Origin: Catellatospora tritici
Lineage (GTDB): Bacteria; Actinomycetota; Actinomycetes; Mycobacteriales; Micromonosporaceae
Length of the DNA: 64,000 bases
Assembly: GCF_019083965.1 (NCBI RefSeq)
Contig: NZ_JAHRCY010000029.1
Span: forward strand, 33,156-97,155
Direction: 5' to 3'
Within the stretch, counting starts at the first letter, position 1. Each line of letters opens with the position of its first letter. The translations under genes were made by a program, and so were the position numbers. Positions 1 through 9,046 of the stretch are shown in pieces. The notes under the pieces were generated by a model, which did not search any database, was not told the DNA's origin, and saw only the letters and a program-made list of their open reading frames with translations.

Positions 1-136
1 GACTCCCGCGTTCTACGTGGCCACCATCAACCCGGGCGGAGCCGCCACGTTCGGGTTCAGCGCGACGGCACCGGCCGGATCACCCCCGCCGAGCCGGTTC
101 GCGCTCAACGGCACCATCCCTTGCGTCACGGCCTGA
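1..136 (+). CDS. C-terminal end of a secreted CBM2 (cellulose-binding) protein, partial
   Basis: The window opens inside a gene read from base 2 and stopping at TGA 134-136. The 44 visible residues (…NPGGAATFGFSATAPAG…, then FALNGTIPCVTA) match the end of a family 2 carbohydrate-binding module, including the Asn/Gly-rich strand, the FGF and the last Cys, which in CBM2 pairs with an N-terminal Cys. Such modules sit at the end of secreted cellulases, xylanases, chitinases and polysaccharide monooxygenases; the catalytic part lies outside the window, so the enzyme class cannot be named. Confidence 0.75.
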   Translation, partial: TPAFYVATINPGGAATFGFSATAPAGSPPPSRFALNGTIPCVTA

Positions 137-192
137 TCCGGCGCGGCGCGGGGCGCAGAGGTGGCGATGCTGGTCAATCGCCACCTCGCTTC

Positions 193-732
193 CTAGGCGT
201 ACGGCTCGGGTCCCCGGCTCTCGTAGTGGTCGGGGTCCGCCTGCGCGGTCACGGACGGCATGCCGATGTAGGAAAATCCCTGCGTGTCGGTCGGCATGCC
301 GTCGAAGCGCAAGCTGGCGAAGTTCTGCGCCTCGCGCTCGAAGGGATTGCTGATCTGGTCGCCGTGGGGATAGCGGCTGTAGAGCTTCATGTGCACCTGC
401 GGGGTCAGGCCCACGTCAGCGAGTTCGTGGTGGAGCTCGTGCGCGACGGTGTGCCGGAACTTCAGGTAGTCGTTGCCGACGTGCGCCCGGTTGATGACAA
501 TCTTGTGCTCACCCCAGGGGTGCGAGCCGTAGCGCGCCAGATCGGGTCTGTTCTCCACCTCGAACTGGACCCGGTCGACGTTCACGCCCAGTTTGATCCC
601 CGCCGCGCGGGCCAGTGCCCGTGCCTGGGGGTCGCGGTTCGGGTTGGCGTAGAACGGCTTCATCATGGCGTAGCCGGCGATCCAGTATCCGGCGATGCCG
701 CCGGCGATCCCGGCGCCCATGCCGACGAGCAT
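193..732 (-). CDS. HExxH zinc-metalloprotease-like protein with glycine-rich N-terminal segment
   Basis: A 179-residue protein. Its N-terminus is a glycine-rich hydrophobic stretch (GMGAGIAGGIAGYWIAGYAMM) that could insert in or cross a membrane. The centre carries HTVAHELHHELADVG, an HExxH zinc-binding helix as in metallopeptidases; a downstream Glu (NPFEREAQNF) could be the third ligand. It starts 14 bases after the stop of the upstream TPR/coiled-coil gene on the same strand, so the two are probably co-transcribed. No strong ribosome binding site precedes the ATG, and the frame stays open upstream of it, so this may once have been the C-terminal part of a longer protein. No family assigned; protease activity is inferred from the motif only. 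Confidence 0.55.
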   Translation of the reverse strand: MLVGMGAGIAGGIAGYWIAGYAMMKPFYANPNRDPQARALARAAGIKLGVNVDRVQFEVENRPDLARYGSHPWGEHKIVINRAHVGNDYLKFRHTVAHELHHELADVGLTPQVHMKLYSRYPHGDQISNPFEREAQNFASLRFDGMPTDTQGFSYIGMPSVTAQADPDHYESRGPEPYA

Positions 733-746
733 GTCCAGATTGCGGT

Positions 747-3076
747 TTAGTACGGCCTGGTACAGATGCGGTTGGCGGTCGTGTCGTACTCGAACTCATA
801 GGCGCGCTCCATCAGGAACGCCGCGCCGATGGCCCAGTTCAGGTAGCGCTGGCTGATCTCGCGCTGCGCCTCGGCGAGCCGGTCCCACAGCTCGGGCGTG
901 AGCTCCTGGTCCTGGAAGGCGGCGAGCTGGGCACCTGCCTGCCGCGCGTGCAGCTCGGCGAGCTTGAGCTGCGCCTGTGCCGCCTGCTTTCCCTTCACCG
1001 CCGACGAGACCTGACCTTTGGCGACCTCCAGCTCGCCACCGAGATCGCTGATCTTCCGGTCCAGGTTGCGCAGCTCCAGCTCACGGGTGAGCTTGCTGCG
1101 GCTGCGATTCATGGTGCGGAACAGGTCGCTCTTGGCGACGTCCTTGACGTAGTAGAAGTCGGAGCTGCCAAACAGGCCGGTGTAGCGCTCGTGGACGTGC
1201 GTGAGCTGAATGCCGAGCTTCTGGGCGTGGTCGGGATCGACGTGCACCCCGCCCTCGGGGGCGGCGTAGAAGGCGCTCATCTCGTCGTAGAAGGCGGTCT
1301 GCTCGGCCACCGCCGCGTAGTCCTCCCAGCTCTCGTTCGCACGCTGGATGCGGTCCTCGGCGAGCTTCCGGCTGGCGCGGGCGACTCGCTCCTGTTCCTC
1401 GGCGACCTCGAGCTTCTTCTGCTCGACCTTCACCGCCGACTTCTGGGCTGCAACGGCCTGTTCGAGCGCGAGGCGGGTGAACGCCTCCTTCTCCGCGGTG
1501 CCCTTGAAGGTGAGGTACGCCCGTTCGGCCTGGATCGCCTGACCGGCGAAGTAGCGCGCCTGGTTCTGCAGATAGCGCCAGGGGTGGATGGGGATGACGT
1601 CGTCCGGGATGCCGAGATAGTTGATGCTGTTGGCGATCTGTTGGAGGCTGGACAGCGCCTGCAGCACCACGATGCGGCGTGCGTAGTCGACGGCGTCGAA
1701 GGTCAGCGGGTCGGGCGCCTTGAGCAGCTCGAGCGTCTCCTCGGCCAGCGGCTCGAACGCCCCCTCGTAGAGCGGGCCGACCAGCTCGAAGCCGCCGTCC
1801 ACGACCCTGACGACGCGCTCGTACGCTGCCGTCGCGGCGGTGGTGTCCTGCTGCCGGTAGTGCCGGTCGCCCTCTGCCACGTAGGTACGCGCGAGCCTGG
1901 CCCACACGACCGGCAGCTCGATCGCCTGGTTGAGATAGCGGTAGCTTGCGGCGGCGCGGAAATAGCGGTCCGCGAGGTCGTACCGGCCCAGCGCGTGGTA
2001 GGTGTCGCCGAGCGCCATGGGCAGGGCGAAGCCGCGGACGTGCGCCAGTGTGGCCGTGAACAGATCGCGGTCGGCCAGGTCGATGATCAGGCGCTCGGCG
2101 ACGGTTTCGGTGACGCGCGGCTTGAGCACGGTACTTTCGAGTTCAGCGGCCCCTGCGGCCAGGTCGATCACCAGCGCGCCGTCTCCGGTGGTGAGCGTGA
2201 GCAGCTGGCGCGGCGCCCCGGCGGCGGTCGGCAGGTGGCTCCACTCGGCTCCGGCCTTCATCAGCAGCGGCAGCCCGGCCGCGCCGATCGGGCGGGTGAC
2301 CGAGGAACTGCCTGGATTCAGCACCTGCGTGACGGACCAGTCGAGCACTGGCGGAAGCCGGGTGGCCGCCGCGGCGAAGCGTACCGCCGCCCCCTCCGCG
2401 TCGCCGGCGAGACTGCTAACGACCCCAAGGTTGTGTTCGGTCGCCGCGCGGGCATCGAGATTGCCCGCGCTGTCGTAGGCGTCAATCGCCTGGGAGAAGT
2501 GCGCACGCGCGCCGTCACCGTCGCCCTGGGCCAGCGCGACGGCGCCGAGCAGCAAGAAGCCGTCGGGCCGCTGCTCTTCGGTGGCCGCCGACAGTGTCTC
2601 GTCGGCATGACGGCGGGCCAGCTCCACCTCGCCCTGCCGCAGGAACGCCCTGCCGAGCCGGTGCGCGCGCAGCGCCCTGTCCGCCTCACCGCCGTAGCGG
2701 TCGGTCAGCTCGGCCAGCTCCCACGGCGGGTCGATCGCGGGCATGATGTCCGCCCCCGGACCCAGCGAGTGGCGCAGCCGATGAAGCTGGACGCTGCTCT
2801 CGACCAGGTGCGGCACGAGATCGACGTCCAGCAGCAACTCGGGCCTCAGCCTGCCCACGATCTCCGGGAAGACGACCGAGACCAGGCACGGAGCAGCCCC
2901 CAGGCGGCGAGGTAGTGCGACAGCGCCTCCTGGTACTTCTCTCTGAAGAACGCGCGATTGCCGTCGTGGAGGTGTGCCCGGATCCCCTCCTCGACCGAGC
3001 CGTCGGCGCTCGGGCTCTTGAAGGATGCGGGAATCACGTGTTTCAGGACGTACGTCTGCGTGCCGTACGTTGGCAT
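747..3076 (-). pseudogene. TPR/coiled-coil protein, coding frame broken near the N-terminus
   Basis: Two frames together make one protein. The N-terminus starts at ATG 3076 (MPTYGTQTYVLKHVIPASF) after a good GGGAGG site and reads to about 2900. The rest, from about CLVSVVFPEIVGRL onwards, lies in another frame down to 747. The switch falls at a run of five C at 2897-2901; one extra base there would join the frames and remove the early stop. The N-terminal third has TPR-like helical repeats (RHADETLSAA…, AQGDGDGARAHFSQAIDAY), followed by a long charged coiled-coil region (KVEQKKLEVAEEQERVARASR) and a C-terminus ending FLMERAYEFEYD. The family was not recognised. It may be a true pseudogene or a homopolymer sequencing error. 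Confidence 0.6.
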
Positions 3077-3285
3077 GGCAGCCTCCCACGCAAGCCGATC
3101 AGCGATGCCGTTCATCCGACTCATAACTTGTTAGCATCTGTCGGCCAGGTGTGTACACATTGAAGACGAAAATCAATCTTCGCCCGAATTGACGAATTTA
3201 GGCGGTCGATCTGATAGCGCCGGTGTCGCAGGCTGGGTGCCGCATCTGCCCCGCAGTCATCCGGAGCGCAGTTCCTGACCTGCGG

Positions 3286-4467
3286 TTACTGCGCGCCTGG
3301 CAGCGGTCGGTCCGCAGGGTCGGGCTGGTCGGGCGTGGCCGGTTGGGTCGGTATGGATGCCGGCTGCGCGGCGACGGGGTCCGCCACCGCCACCGCAACG
3401 ACGGCGTCGCCGCTCGCGCGGGCGGGCGTCGCGTGGGTCAGGCGGCGGTCGAGGAGGTGGTTGACGGCCATGTGCAGCACATTGGCGGTGAGGATGGTCG
3501 GTGCGATCACCGCGACGACGCCAGTGAACTGGATCTCCAGCGTCAGCGCCAGGATGATGGCGGTGATGCCGTGCTGCTGCGCGGCGGCCAGGTGCCAGCG
3601 GTCGGCGCGGGGCATACCCCGGGTCAGCGGCCACGCGACGAGGGCCTGTGCGGCGAACGCCACCGCGCCGAGCGCGATGCCGGCCGGCAGGTCGATGCCG
3701 CCGACAAGCAGCACACCCAATGCCACCGCGGCGGCGTACATGGCCGCCTCGGTGATGCGGGGCATCAGCCGCTGCAGTGCCGGCGGGCGGGCGAACAGTC
3801 CGATCAGCGCCATCGCCAGCATCCAGCCGGTGAACATCGCCGCGACCGCGCACCCGACCAGCAGCAGATACCGCAGCCACAACGGCGGCCGCAGGTGACG
3901 CCACACCAGCCACGCCGCGGCGGCGAGGCCGACGTTGCCGACCAGGTCCACCGCGTAGTCCGCCAGCCATGATCCGTCGGCAGCCGCCGACGCCGTCCCG
4001 AGCCCGAACGCCGCGGCGACCGCGGCGGCGTACACGGTGAGGATGACCGTGATCGGGTCGTCGAACGACGACCACGCCGCCAGTATGGTGCGCGCCCGGG
4101 GGCTCATCCGGCCGTCGCCCATCAGCGCGGCCACCGACAGCGGGTCGATCTGCGCGACCGCCACGCCCAGCAGCAGAAACAGCGGGTCGCGCCAGGCCAG
4201 GGCGAGGACGCCGCCGATGATCAGGGCTTTGGCGACGACACCGACGGTCACCGCCGACACGATGATCTTCTTGTCGTGTCGGGCCTGGCCCAGGTCGATG
4301 CCGTAGGTGGCACCGTACAGACCGATGGCCAGCAGCAGGTAGGCCATCCAGTGGTAGGCGTCCGAGTGCGGCAGTGACGCGGCGTCGACGTCGAACAGCA
4401 GCGCCGCGCCCAGCCCGGCCAGCACGAACGCCGTGAGCAGCGCAAGGCGACGCATCAGTCCCACCAT
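3286..4467 (-). CDS. Cation/proton antiporter-like membrane protein
   Basis: A 393-residue protein made mostly of hydrophobic helices, about ten to twelve by eye. The pattern AQIDPLSVAALMGDGRMS followed by AAWSSFDDPITVILT resembles the membrane core of Na+/H+ exchangers, where an acidic pair in the centre binds the cation and proton. The length fits the transmembrane domain of the CPA superfamily with no regulatory tail. The ATG at 4467 and a second ATG four codons later are both possible; the second has a GGTGGGA stretch just upstream. It is flanked by unrelated genes and looks monocistronic. The transported ion is inferred from family resemblance only. Confidence 0.7.
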   Translation of the reverse strand: MVGLMRRLALLTAFVLAGLGAALLFDVDAASLPHSDAYHWMAYLLLAIGLYGATYGIDLGQARHDKKIIVSAVTVGVVAKALIIGGVLALAWRDPLFLLLGVAVAQIDPLSVAALMGDGRMSPRARTILAAWSSFDDPITVILTVYAAAVAAAFGLGTASAAADGSWLADYAVDLVGNVGLAAAAWLVWRHLRPPLWLRYLLLVGCAVAAMFTGWMLAMALIGLFARPPALQRLMPRITEAAMYAAAVALGVLLVGGIDLPAGIALGAVAFAAQALVAWPLTRGMPRADRWHLAAAQQHGITAIILALTLEIQFTGVVAVIAPTILTANVLHMAVNHLLDRRLTHATPARASGDAVVAVAVADPVAAQPASIPTQPATPDQPDPADRPLPGAQ

Positions 4468-4852
4468 CCCGCCGACACGTCGGCCCTACCCGTTGAACAT
4501 CTCCTGTACGCGACAACACCAGGGTAGTGAACCGTCCCCAGCACCCTGACCGTCGCGCAAGAGTGAAGCCCGCGGCCGCAGTCCCCGCAGCGGGTGCCGC
4601 CTTCACCACTCAGCCGGCGTCACGTCGCGGCAACGGCACGACGTTGCGCGTGTCCGCCGGCCCGGTCGGGCCGACCGGATGCCCGCGGTTGCTGTGGCCG
4701 CAATGGGGGCACCCGTCGCCTTGCCCGGTCCGCCAGCGCCTGAGCCGACCGGATTCCGCCGCTCGCCTCGTCGGTGACGCCCTCGTCGCTGCGTCGGCTT
4801 TGCGGCGATGGCCCGCAGGTGCGACCTGTCCAGCGGGCTCGTACCGCGCAGG

Positions 4853-4885
4853 GCTGCCCCGTGTCGCAGCGCGACACGGGGCAGC
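4853..4885 (-). terminator. Perfect 15-bp hairpin downstream of the M15-like gene
   Basis: GCTGCCCCGTGTCGC, a three-base loop, and its exact reverse complement lie 18 bases after the stop of the minus-strand gene at 4903. There is no clear U-tract, as is common in actinomycete terminators. The rest of 4468-4902 shows no gene. Confidence 0.65.
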
Positions 4886-4902
4886 AGCGACGTTTCTCGC
4901 GG

Positions 4903-5400
4903 TCAGCATCCGCCGCAGTTGTAGTAGAGGATGTCCCAGTGGTTGCCCTCGTCGGTGTAGAGGTTCCCGGCGCCGGACTTGTACTGGTAGCCCCAGCCGG
5001 AGATGTAGCCGACGTAGGTGAAGTTGTTGGTGATGTAGCTGCCGATGCAGCTGTACTTGCTGATGTCGACCTTGTAGCCGTTCCAGTGGCTGTAGGTGCC
5101 GCTGGCGTGGCCGGTCTCGGTGCCGGCGGTGATGTTGATGGCGCAGCCGCTGGCGTTCTTCAGGGTGATAACGCCGCTGATGGTGGTCTGGCGGATCTGC
5201 TCGAACGAGGTGCAGGTGGAGTTGTTGCGGTTGGAGCAGCCGCCGCTGGACGACCAGGTGATCCCGGCCGCGCTGAGCTGTGCGGCGGCCTGGGCGTGGG
5301 TGAGGAAGGTGGCGGCGTGCGCGGGGCTGGCGAAGGCGAGCACGCAGGCGATCGCCGCGGCCGCTGTCACTGTGACCATTCGGGGGACGAAGCGGAACAT
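4903..5400 (-). CDS. Secreted peptidase-M15-like protein
   Basis: A 165-residue exported protein. I chose ATG 5400 because GAGGAG lies eight bases upstream; the upstream in-frame ATG at 5436 lacks this. Residues 1-29 form a Sec signal peptide ending SPAHA. The mature part has six Cys. It carries SHWNGYKVD (His105, Gly108, Asp112) and a late EGNHWDILYY (His154). The His-x2-Gly-x3-Asp spacing plus a later His resembles the zinc site of M15 DD-carboxypeptidases and phage lysins, suggesting a small cell-wall hydrolase. The canonical second His of the HxH pair is not obvious, so activity is uncertain. It is divergent from the protease gene at 5828. Confidence 0.6.
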   Translation of the reverse strand: MFRFVPRMVTVTAAAAIACVLAFASPAHAATFLTHAQAAAQLSAAGITWSSSGGCSNRNNSTCTSFEQIRQTTISGVITLKNASGCAINITAGTETGHASGTYSHWNGYKVDISKYSCIGSYITNNFTYVGYISGWGYQYKSGAGNLYTDEGNHWDILYYNCGGC

Positions 5401-5827
5401 CGGGGGTGCTCCTCGGGTGGTGGAGTTTTTGGCCATCCGCTGCGCAACGGTGGAAAATTCCTACCACACATCGATGCATGCCGCTAGAGGTCGATGTGTC
5501 ACCACTGCGCGGCGGAGCCGATGCGGCCGGACCGCGCGCCGGGCTGGACGACCAGCATGACCTCACGAATGGCGCGCCGCGTGACATCGTGGCACGTCGA
5601 TTCGCTAATCGAGGTGGCGGCCCGGCACCCCCGGACGCGCTCCGCCATGTCCCGAATAATCCATATTGTATCTTTTGGGTAAATCTTCCGCTCGACTCCT
5701 GGCGTCGATGGTCACCAATGGATGAACCTTGGTCCAACCCTCGGGAGCGTCTCCGCGGCAGCCTCCGGACCCTGGAGGAGGCCGCGGCCGCGCAGTCCCG
5801 GTCCCGTTGACTCTTAAGGAGAAGTCA
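5401..5827. other. Divergent intergenic region between two secreted-protein genes
   Basis: No gene is seen in these 427 bases. They must hold the promoters of the M15-like gene (leftwards) and the protease (rightwards). An A/T-rich island at about 5652-5684, which includes CCATATTGTATCTTTTGGG, stands out from the G/C-rich surroundings and is the most likely promoter zone. No hexamer pair can be assigned with confidence. Confidence 0.4.
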
Positions 5828-6706
5828 GTGCGGATCACCCCCAACCTCAGGCACCGCCGCGTCGGCCGGGTCCTGGCGGTCATCGCCGGCACGGTCACCC
5901 TCGGCCTGTTCGCCTCACCCACGGTCGCCGCCGTGGCCTCCCCGCAGTACAACACCGCCGCACTCGCCGCGGTGACCAGCGCCGTGGACACCTCCGGTGT
6001 CGACGGCATCGCCTGGTACACCGACGCCGCATCCGGTCGCATCGTCGTCACCGCCGACAGCACCGTCTCCAACGCCGACCTCGCGACGCTCAGGCGTGCG
6101 GCGGGCGCCAACGCCGGCGCGCTGCGCATCGACCGCTCCCGGGGTGTGTTCAGCCCATTGCTGTCGGCCGGTGACGCCATCTACGGTGGGCAGTACCGCT
6201 GCTCACTCGGCTTCAACGTGGTCAGCGGCAGCACCTACTACTTCCTCACCGCCGGGCACTGCGGCAGCCTCGTCAGCACGTGGTACACCAACTCCGGCCA
6301 CACCACGCTGATCGGCCCGACCGTCGGCTACAGCTTCCCCGGCAACGACTACGCGCTCGTCCGCTATGACAACACCTCGCTGAGCCACCCGGGCGGGTTC
6401 ACCGTCGCGGACCCCTTCGTCGGCGAGTCGGTTACGCGCAAGGGCTCGACCACCGGCACCCACACCGGGACCGTGACCGCGCTCAACGTGTCGGTCCGCT
6501 ACAGCGGCCACCCCGGCGGGAAGGTCAGCGGCCTCATCCAGACCACCGTGTGCGCCGAGGGCGGTGACTCGGGCGGCCCGCTGTACGACGGCAGCAAGGC
6601 TCTCGGACTCACCTCCGGCGGCAGCGGTGACTGCAGCAGCGGCGGCACCACGTTCTTCCAGCCGGTTCGCGAAGCGGCCAACGCCTACGGCGTCACCATC
6701 ATCTAG
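5828..6706 (+). CDS. Secreted chymotrypsin-fold serine protease, streptogrisin-like (S1E type)
   Basis: GTG 5828 is preceded by AAGGAGAAG at 5816-5824. The 292-residue precursor has a signal peptide (RVLAVIAGTVTLGLFASPTVAA), a propeptide of roughly 100 residues with a short chaperone-like region, and a mature domain starting near IYGGQYRCSLGF. The catalytic triad is visible: His144 in LTAGHCG, Asp174 in GNDYALVRYD and Ser248 in GDSGGPL. Cys pairs flank the His and Ser as in streptogrisins and alpha-lytic protease. It ends shortly after the protease domain, with no binding module. Its role is probably extracellular protein degradation, with autocatalytic removal of the propeptide. Confidence 0.88.
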   Translation: MRITPNLRHRRVGRVLAVIAGTVTLGLFASPTVAAVASPQYNTAALAAVTSAVDTSGVDGIAWYTDAASGRIVVTADSTVSNADLATLRRAAGANAGALRIDRSRGVFSPLLSAGDAIYGGQYRCSLGFNVVSGSTYYFLTAGHCGSLVSTWYTNSGHTTLIGPTVGYSFPGNDYALVRYDNTSLSHPGGFTVADPFVGESVTRKGSTTGTHTGTVTALNVSVRYSGHPGGKVSGLIQTTVCAEGGDSGGPLYDGSKALGLTSGGSGDCSSGGTTFFQPVREAANAYGVTII

Positions 6707-6741
6707 CCGCCGGACACGCCGGCGACGGCCAGACACCGTAC

Positions 6742-7224
6742 CTATTGACTGTGCATGAGTTGCGCATGCACAGCCGCGTGCCCCGAACCGTGTTGGGCAC
6801 ACTGGTTCCCTGCTTTCGTTCCGCAGTCCGGCGACGGGCATCGTGTGCGCGGTCCGGGAATGCGGCGGGGTTCCTGACGCCCAGGGTCGCCTGGTCCGGC
6901 CTGGGCGCTCCGATGCCCTACGCGATCGCTCCGGTCACGTGGGGGCGGTGGCGTCCGTCGCCGGGCCCGGTGTCCCTGGGCGCGTCTGCCGATCACGATG
7001 CTTGCCGCGTCGTGTCGGGTGGTCCCACCGCGATGGCGTTCACGCCGCACGCTGTGGCCCAGTGCAGCAGCCGGGTGAGGGCGTGGCGGACCTGCGCGTC
7101 GCGGTGGGCCGCGTTGCCGGTCAGGTGGTAGGCGAACCGGCGCGGCTGACCCACCGGGTTGCCGTGGACGTCCAGGCGCCACGCGGCCAGGTGGTCGGCG
7201 TTGATGTCCACGCCGATGCAGCCT
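6742..7224 (-). pseudogene. Decayed TnpB (IS200/IS605-type OrfB) with internal deletion
   Basis: The minus strand from about 7224 reads GCIGVDINADHLAAWRLD, the first RuvC-like motif of TnpB, through to GVNAIAVGPPDTT, where the conserved Glu after AIAV is replaced by Gly. One frame over, the sequence runs straight into TRHDAASIVIGRRAQGHRAR, which resembles the final RuvC segment near the TnpB C-terminus. The zinc-finger segment between them is missing. The element is therefore truncated at its 5' side, internally deleted and frameshifted at about 7010. No intact TnpA is nearby. Confidence 0.55.
6749..6773. repeat. 9-bp inverted repeat at the 3' side of the TnpB remnant
   Basis: CTGTGCATG, a seven-base spacer and CATGCACAG form a perfect hairpin. 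It lies 43 bases after the protease stop and at the 3' edge of the minus-strand TnpB remnant. It could be the protease terminator or the subterminal palindrome of the old IS200/IS605-type element. Confidence 0.45.
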
Positions 7225-7436
7225 GCGGCTCTTCCGCCTACCGCACCGGTATCGCTATCGGTACGAGGTTCACAGCTCAAACTCCCAGCAGATCGGCAGC
7301 TCAACGAGGTTGGTGGGGTTGAGTCGGTCTCGTGGTCGGCGCGCCGCGGGCACCTGACCCGGCTCGTACACTCATCGGATCGGCAGAGGTGCGCATCGCC
7401 CGCGATGCTGGAGTGCATCTGATAGGAAAGGACGAA

Positions 7437-7856
7437 GTGGGATTCATCTACCGTGTGTCGAGGGCAGCCGAAGCCGATCCGGTGGGCGACGTCCTGGAAG
7501 CGGGTTACGGCTGGGCGCATGTTCATGCCTTCCATCGGCTTCTGGCGGCCGAGGAGGCGATAGACCTGGCCGGTATGGTGCGGTTCGGCGGCGCCAGGTC
7601 GTGGGCGAAGGCGCAGACGCCGCTTCGGCCGCTGTTCGACGTTGAGTGCTTCCGGGGCGGCGGGGTGCTCGCCGTCCAAGACTGTGCAGGCCTGCAACCC
7701 CGGTTGCGGGAGATAAGCGCGCGTTGGTCCCAGGGATTGTTCGTGGGCGAGGCTGACGACGAGATGAAACGTGACCAGGCGCTGACGCTTCAGGATCTCG
7801 TCGCGGTCGTCGACAGGTGCGTGGAGACGGGCCGTCCGCTGTCGCTCGGCTCCTGA
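7437..7856 (+). CDS. Hypothetical protein
   Basis: A 139-residue soluble protein from GTG 7437, chosen because AGGAAAGGA lies just upstream; the frame is open further upstream but has no such site. It starts VGFIYRVSRAAEADPVGDVL and ends TGRPLSLGS, with mixed alpha/beta character, an acidic C-terminal third (GEADDEMKRDQALTLQDL) and no signal peptide or membrane helix. Third-position G/C bias supports coding. I do not recognise the family. It stands alone between the TnpB remnant and a convergent DinB-like gene. Confidence 0.5.
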   Translation: MGFIYRVSRAAEADPVGDVLEAGYGWAHVHAFHRLLAAEEAIDLAGMVRFGGARSWAKAQTPLRPLFDVECFRGGGVLAVQDCAGLQPRLREISARWSQGLFVGEADDEMKRDQALTLQDLVAVVDRCVETGRPLSLGS

Positions 7857-7943
7857 TCTTCCACAGGGTTGAACCGGGCAGTGCCACAGAACCAGCGGGG
7901 CCTCGGGCGCCGTGTGTGAGCTGCCTCTGAGCTCAATGACGGC

Positions 7944-8612
7944 CTAACCGGACAGGTCCTTGTCCTCCATCTCCCACGCGTGGTCCATCGTGTGAAAAGC
8001 CGAATGGCGTACGAGGTAGGCCAGCGTCCACGACCGCATCGCTCCCTTGATCTCGCCACGCTGGTAGGCGGCCATCGCCGCCAGGTATCGGGTCCGGTAG
8101 GGCGCCAAGGCGGGGCCGAGGGCACTGTGCTCCGGGATCACCAGCCCGACCTTCTTCGCGAAGTCCTCGCTCTCGACGCGGATCGTGTGGCTGATGATCC
8201 GGTCGCGGTCGCGCCCGCCGCCGCGCGGACCCTTGCGCATCTGCGCCGAGACCCCTGCCGCGACCTCGTCGAAGTACGCCCAGCACGCCTGCAGCAGCTC
8301 GATCTTGCGCGCGAACTCGGACGCGTCCATCGGGTCCGGCTCAAGGGAACTGGGCGCGAACGAGATACCCCAGAAATCGGTCGACCCCGGGCCGACCCGG
8401 TCTTCGACGACCTCGAGCGGTCCGCTGTCGGCGAACGTGTGCCCAAGACCCGCCCGCACGGCGATGGGGCGGTAGCGTTCGCGGTACGCCGCGAGTGTCG
8501 CCAGCGCCGCCTCGGCGGTGGTCGCGCCCCGGCTCCAGCCCGGCCAGTCGACCGCGAACGCCGCGAACTTCCGCCCCTTCGGACCTCGTTCGAGCACGAC
8601 ACGGATCGACAT
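7944..8612 (-). CDS. DinB-like protein with HicB-like N-terminus
   Basis: A 222-residue cytoplasmic protein with GGAGGTGA just before ATG 8612. The first 60 residues (FAAFAVDWPGWSRGATTAEAA, then a helix) resemble the HicB-type antitoxin fold. The rest is a helical bundle ending YLVRHSAFHTMDHAWEMEDK, where HxxxH near the C-terminus matches the metal-binding end of DinB/YfiT-type proteins. Those families include thiol-dependent transferases and damage-inducible proteins; no substrate can be predicted. It is monocistronic and convergent with the hypothetical gene at 7437. Confidence 0.6.
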   Translation of the reverse strand: MSIRVVLERGPKGRKFAAFAVDWPGWSRGATTAEAALATLAAYRERYRPIAVRAGLGHTFADSGPLEVVEDRVGPGSTDFWGISFAPSSLEPDPMDASEFARKIELLQACWAYFDEVAAGVSAQMRKGPRGGGRDRDRIISHTIRVESEDFAKKVGLVIPEHSALGPALAPYRTRYLAAMAAYQRGEIKGAMRSWTLAYLVRHSAFHTMDHAWEMEDKDLSG

Positions 8613-9046
8613 GGCTCACCTCCGCCGGGAGCATACCGGCGCCGTCCGACAGGAGCTTCCGACCGTCGGGCCAGGTTGGAGACCTTGCCCGCGTCGGCGA
8701 GCATTCATCCGGCACAGGCACAGGCACAGCATCCGCTTCGCGACATGACACATGATCACCACTCGGTCGACTACCGTCTCGGCGCCGACCGCTTCCTGAC
8801 TTGCGTCAGCCCGGAACCGCCAGGCCAGACGCCTCCTAGGCCAATTCCACCAGCTCGGCTTCCAGGCCGCCCCCAACCCGCTGACCTGAGCCCTTCTTCG
8901 AATCAGACCCCCTCAATTCCCAGGTCCTCAGCTGCGCCGGGACTGTCGTACGAACGGCTCTGGCTCACTTTCAGGTGGCGACAGCGTGCACCTTTTATCC
9001 ATGTTGGCTACTCGGTCGGGTGTGATGCCGCGTGCAGTCGGCGACC
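8613..9046. other. Intergenic stretch without recognisable gene
   Basis: I find no convincing coding sequence here. Three tandem copies of GGCACA sit near 8710. It probably contains the promoter of the minus-strand gene at 8612 and the decayed upstream part of the TIR remnant to its right. Confidence 0.4.

Noticed and set aside
615..2915. Open frame of 766 codons on the plus strand
   Set aside because: Antisense to the TPR/coiled-coil gene; composition is that of a shadow frame.
3257..4609. Open frame of 450 codons overlapping the antiporter
   Set aside because: Arg-rich frame-shadow on the same strand; the antiporter frame has membrane helices and family motifs.
6993..7697. 234-codon frame as an intact gene
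   Set aside because: Only the last 76 codons resemble TnpB; the first two thirds are non-coding in character and the catalytic Glu is missing.
8700..8730. GGCACA triple repeat as a possible repeat array
   Set aside because: Only three six-base copies, with no spacers or wider structure; not a CRISPR or meaningful array.
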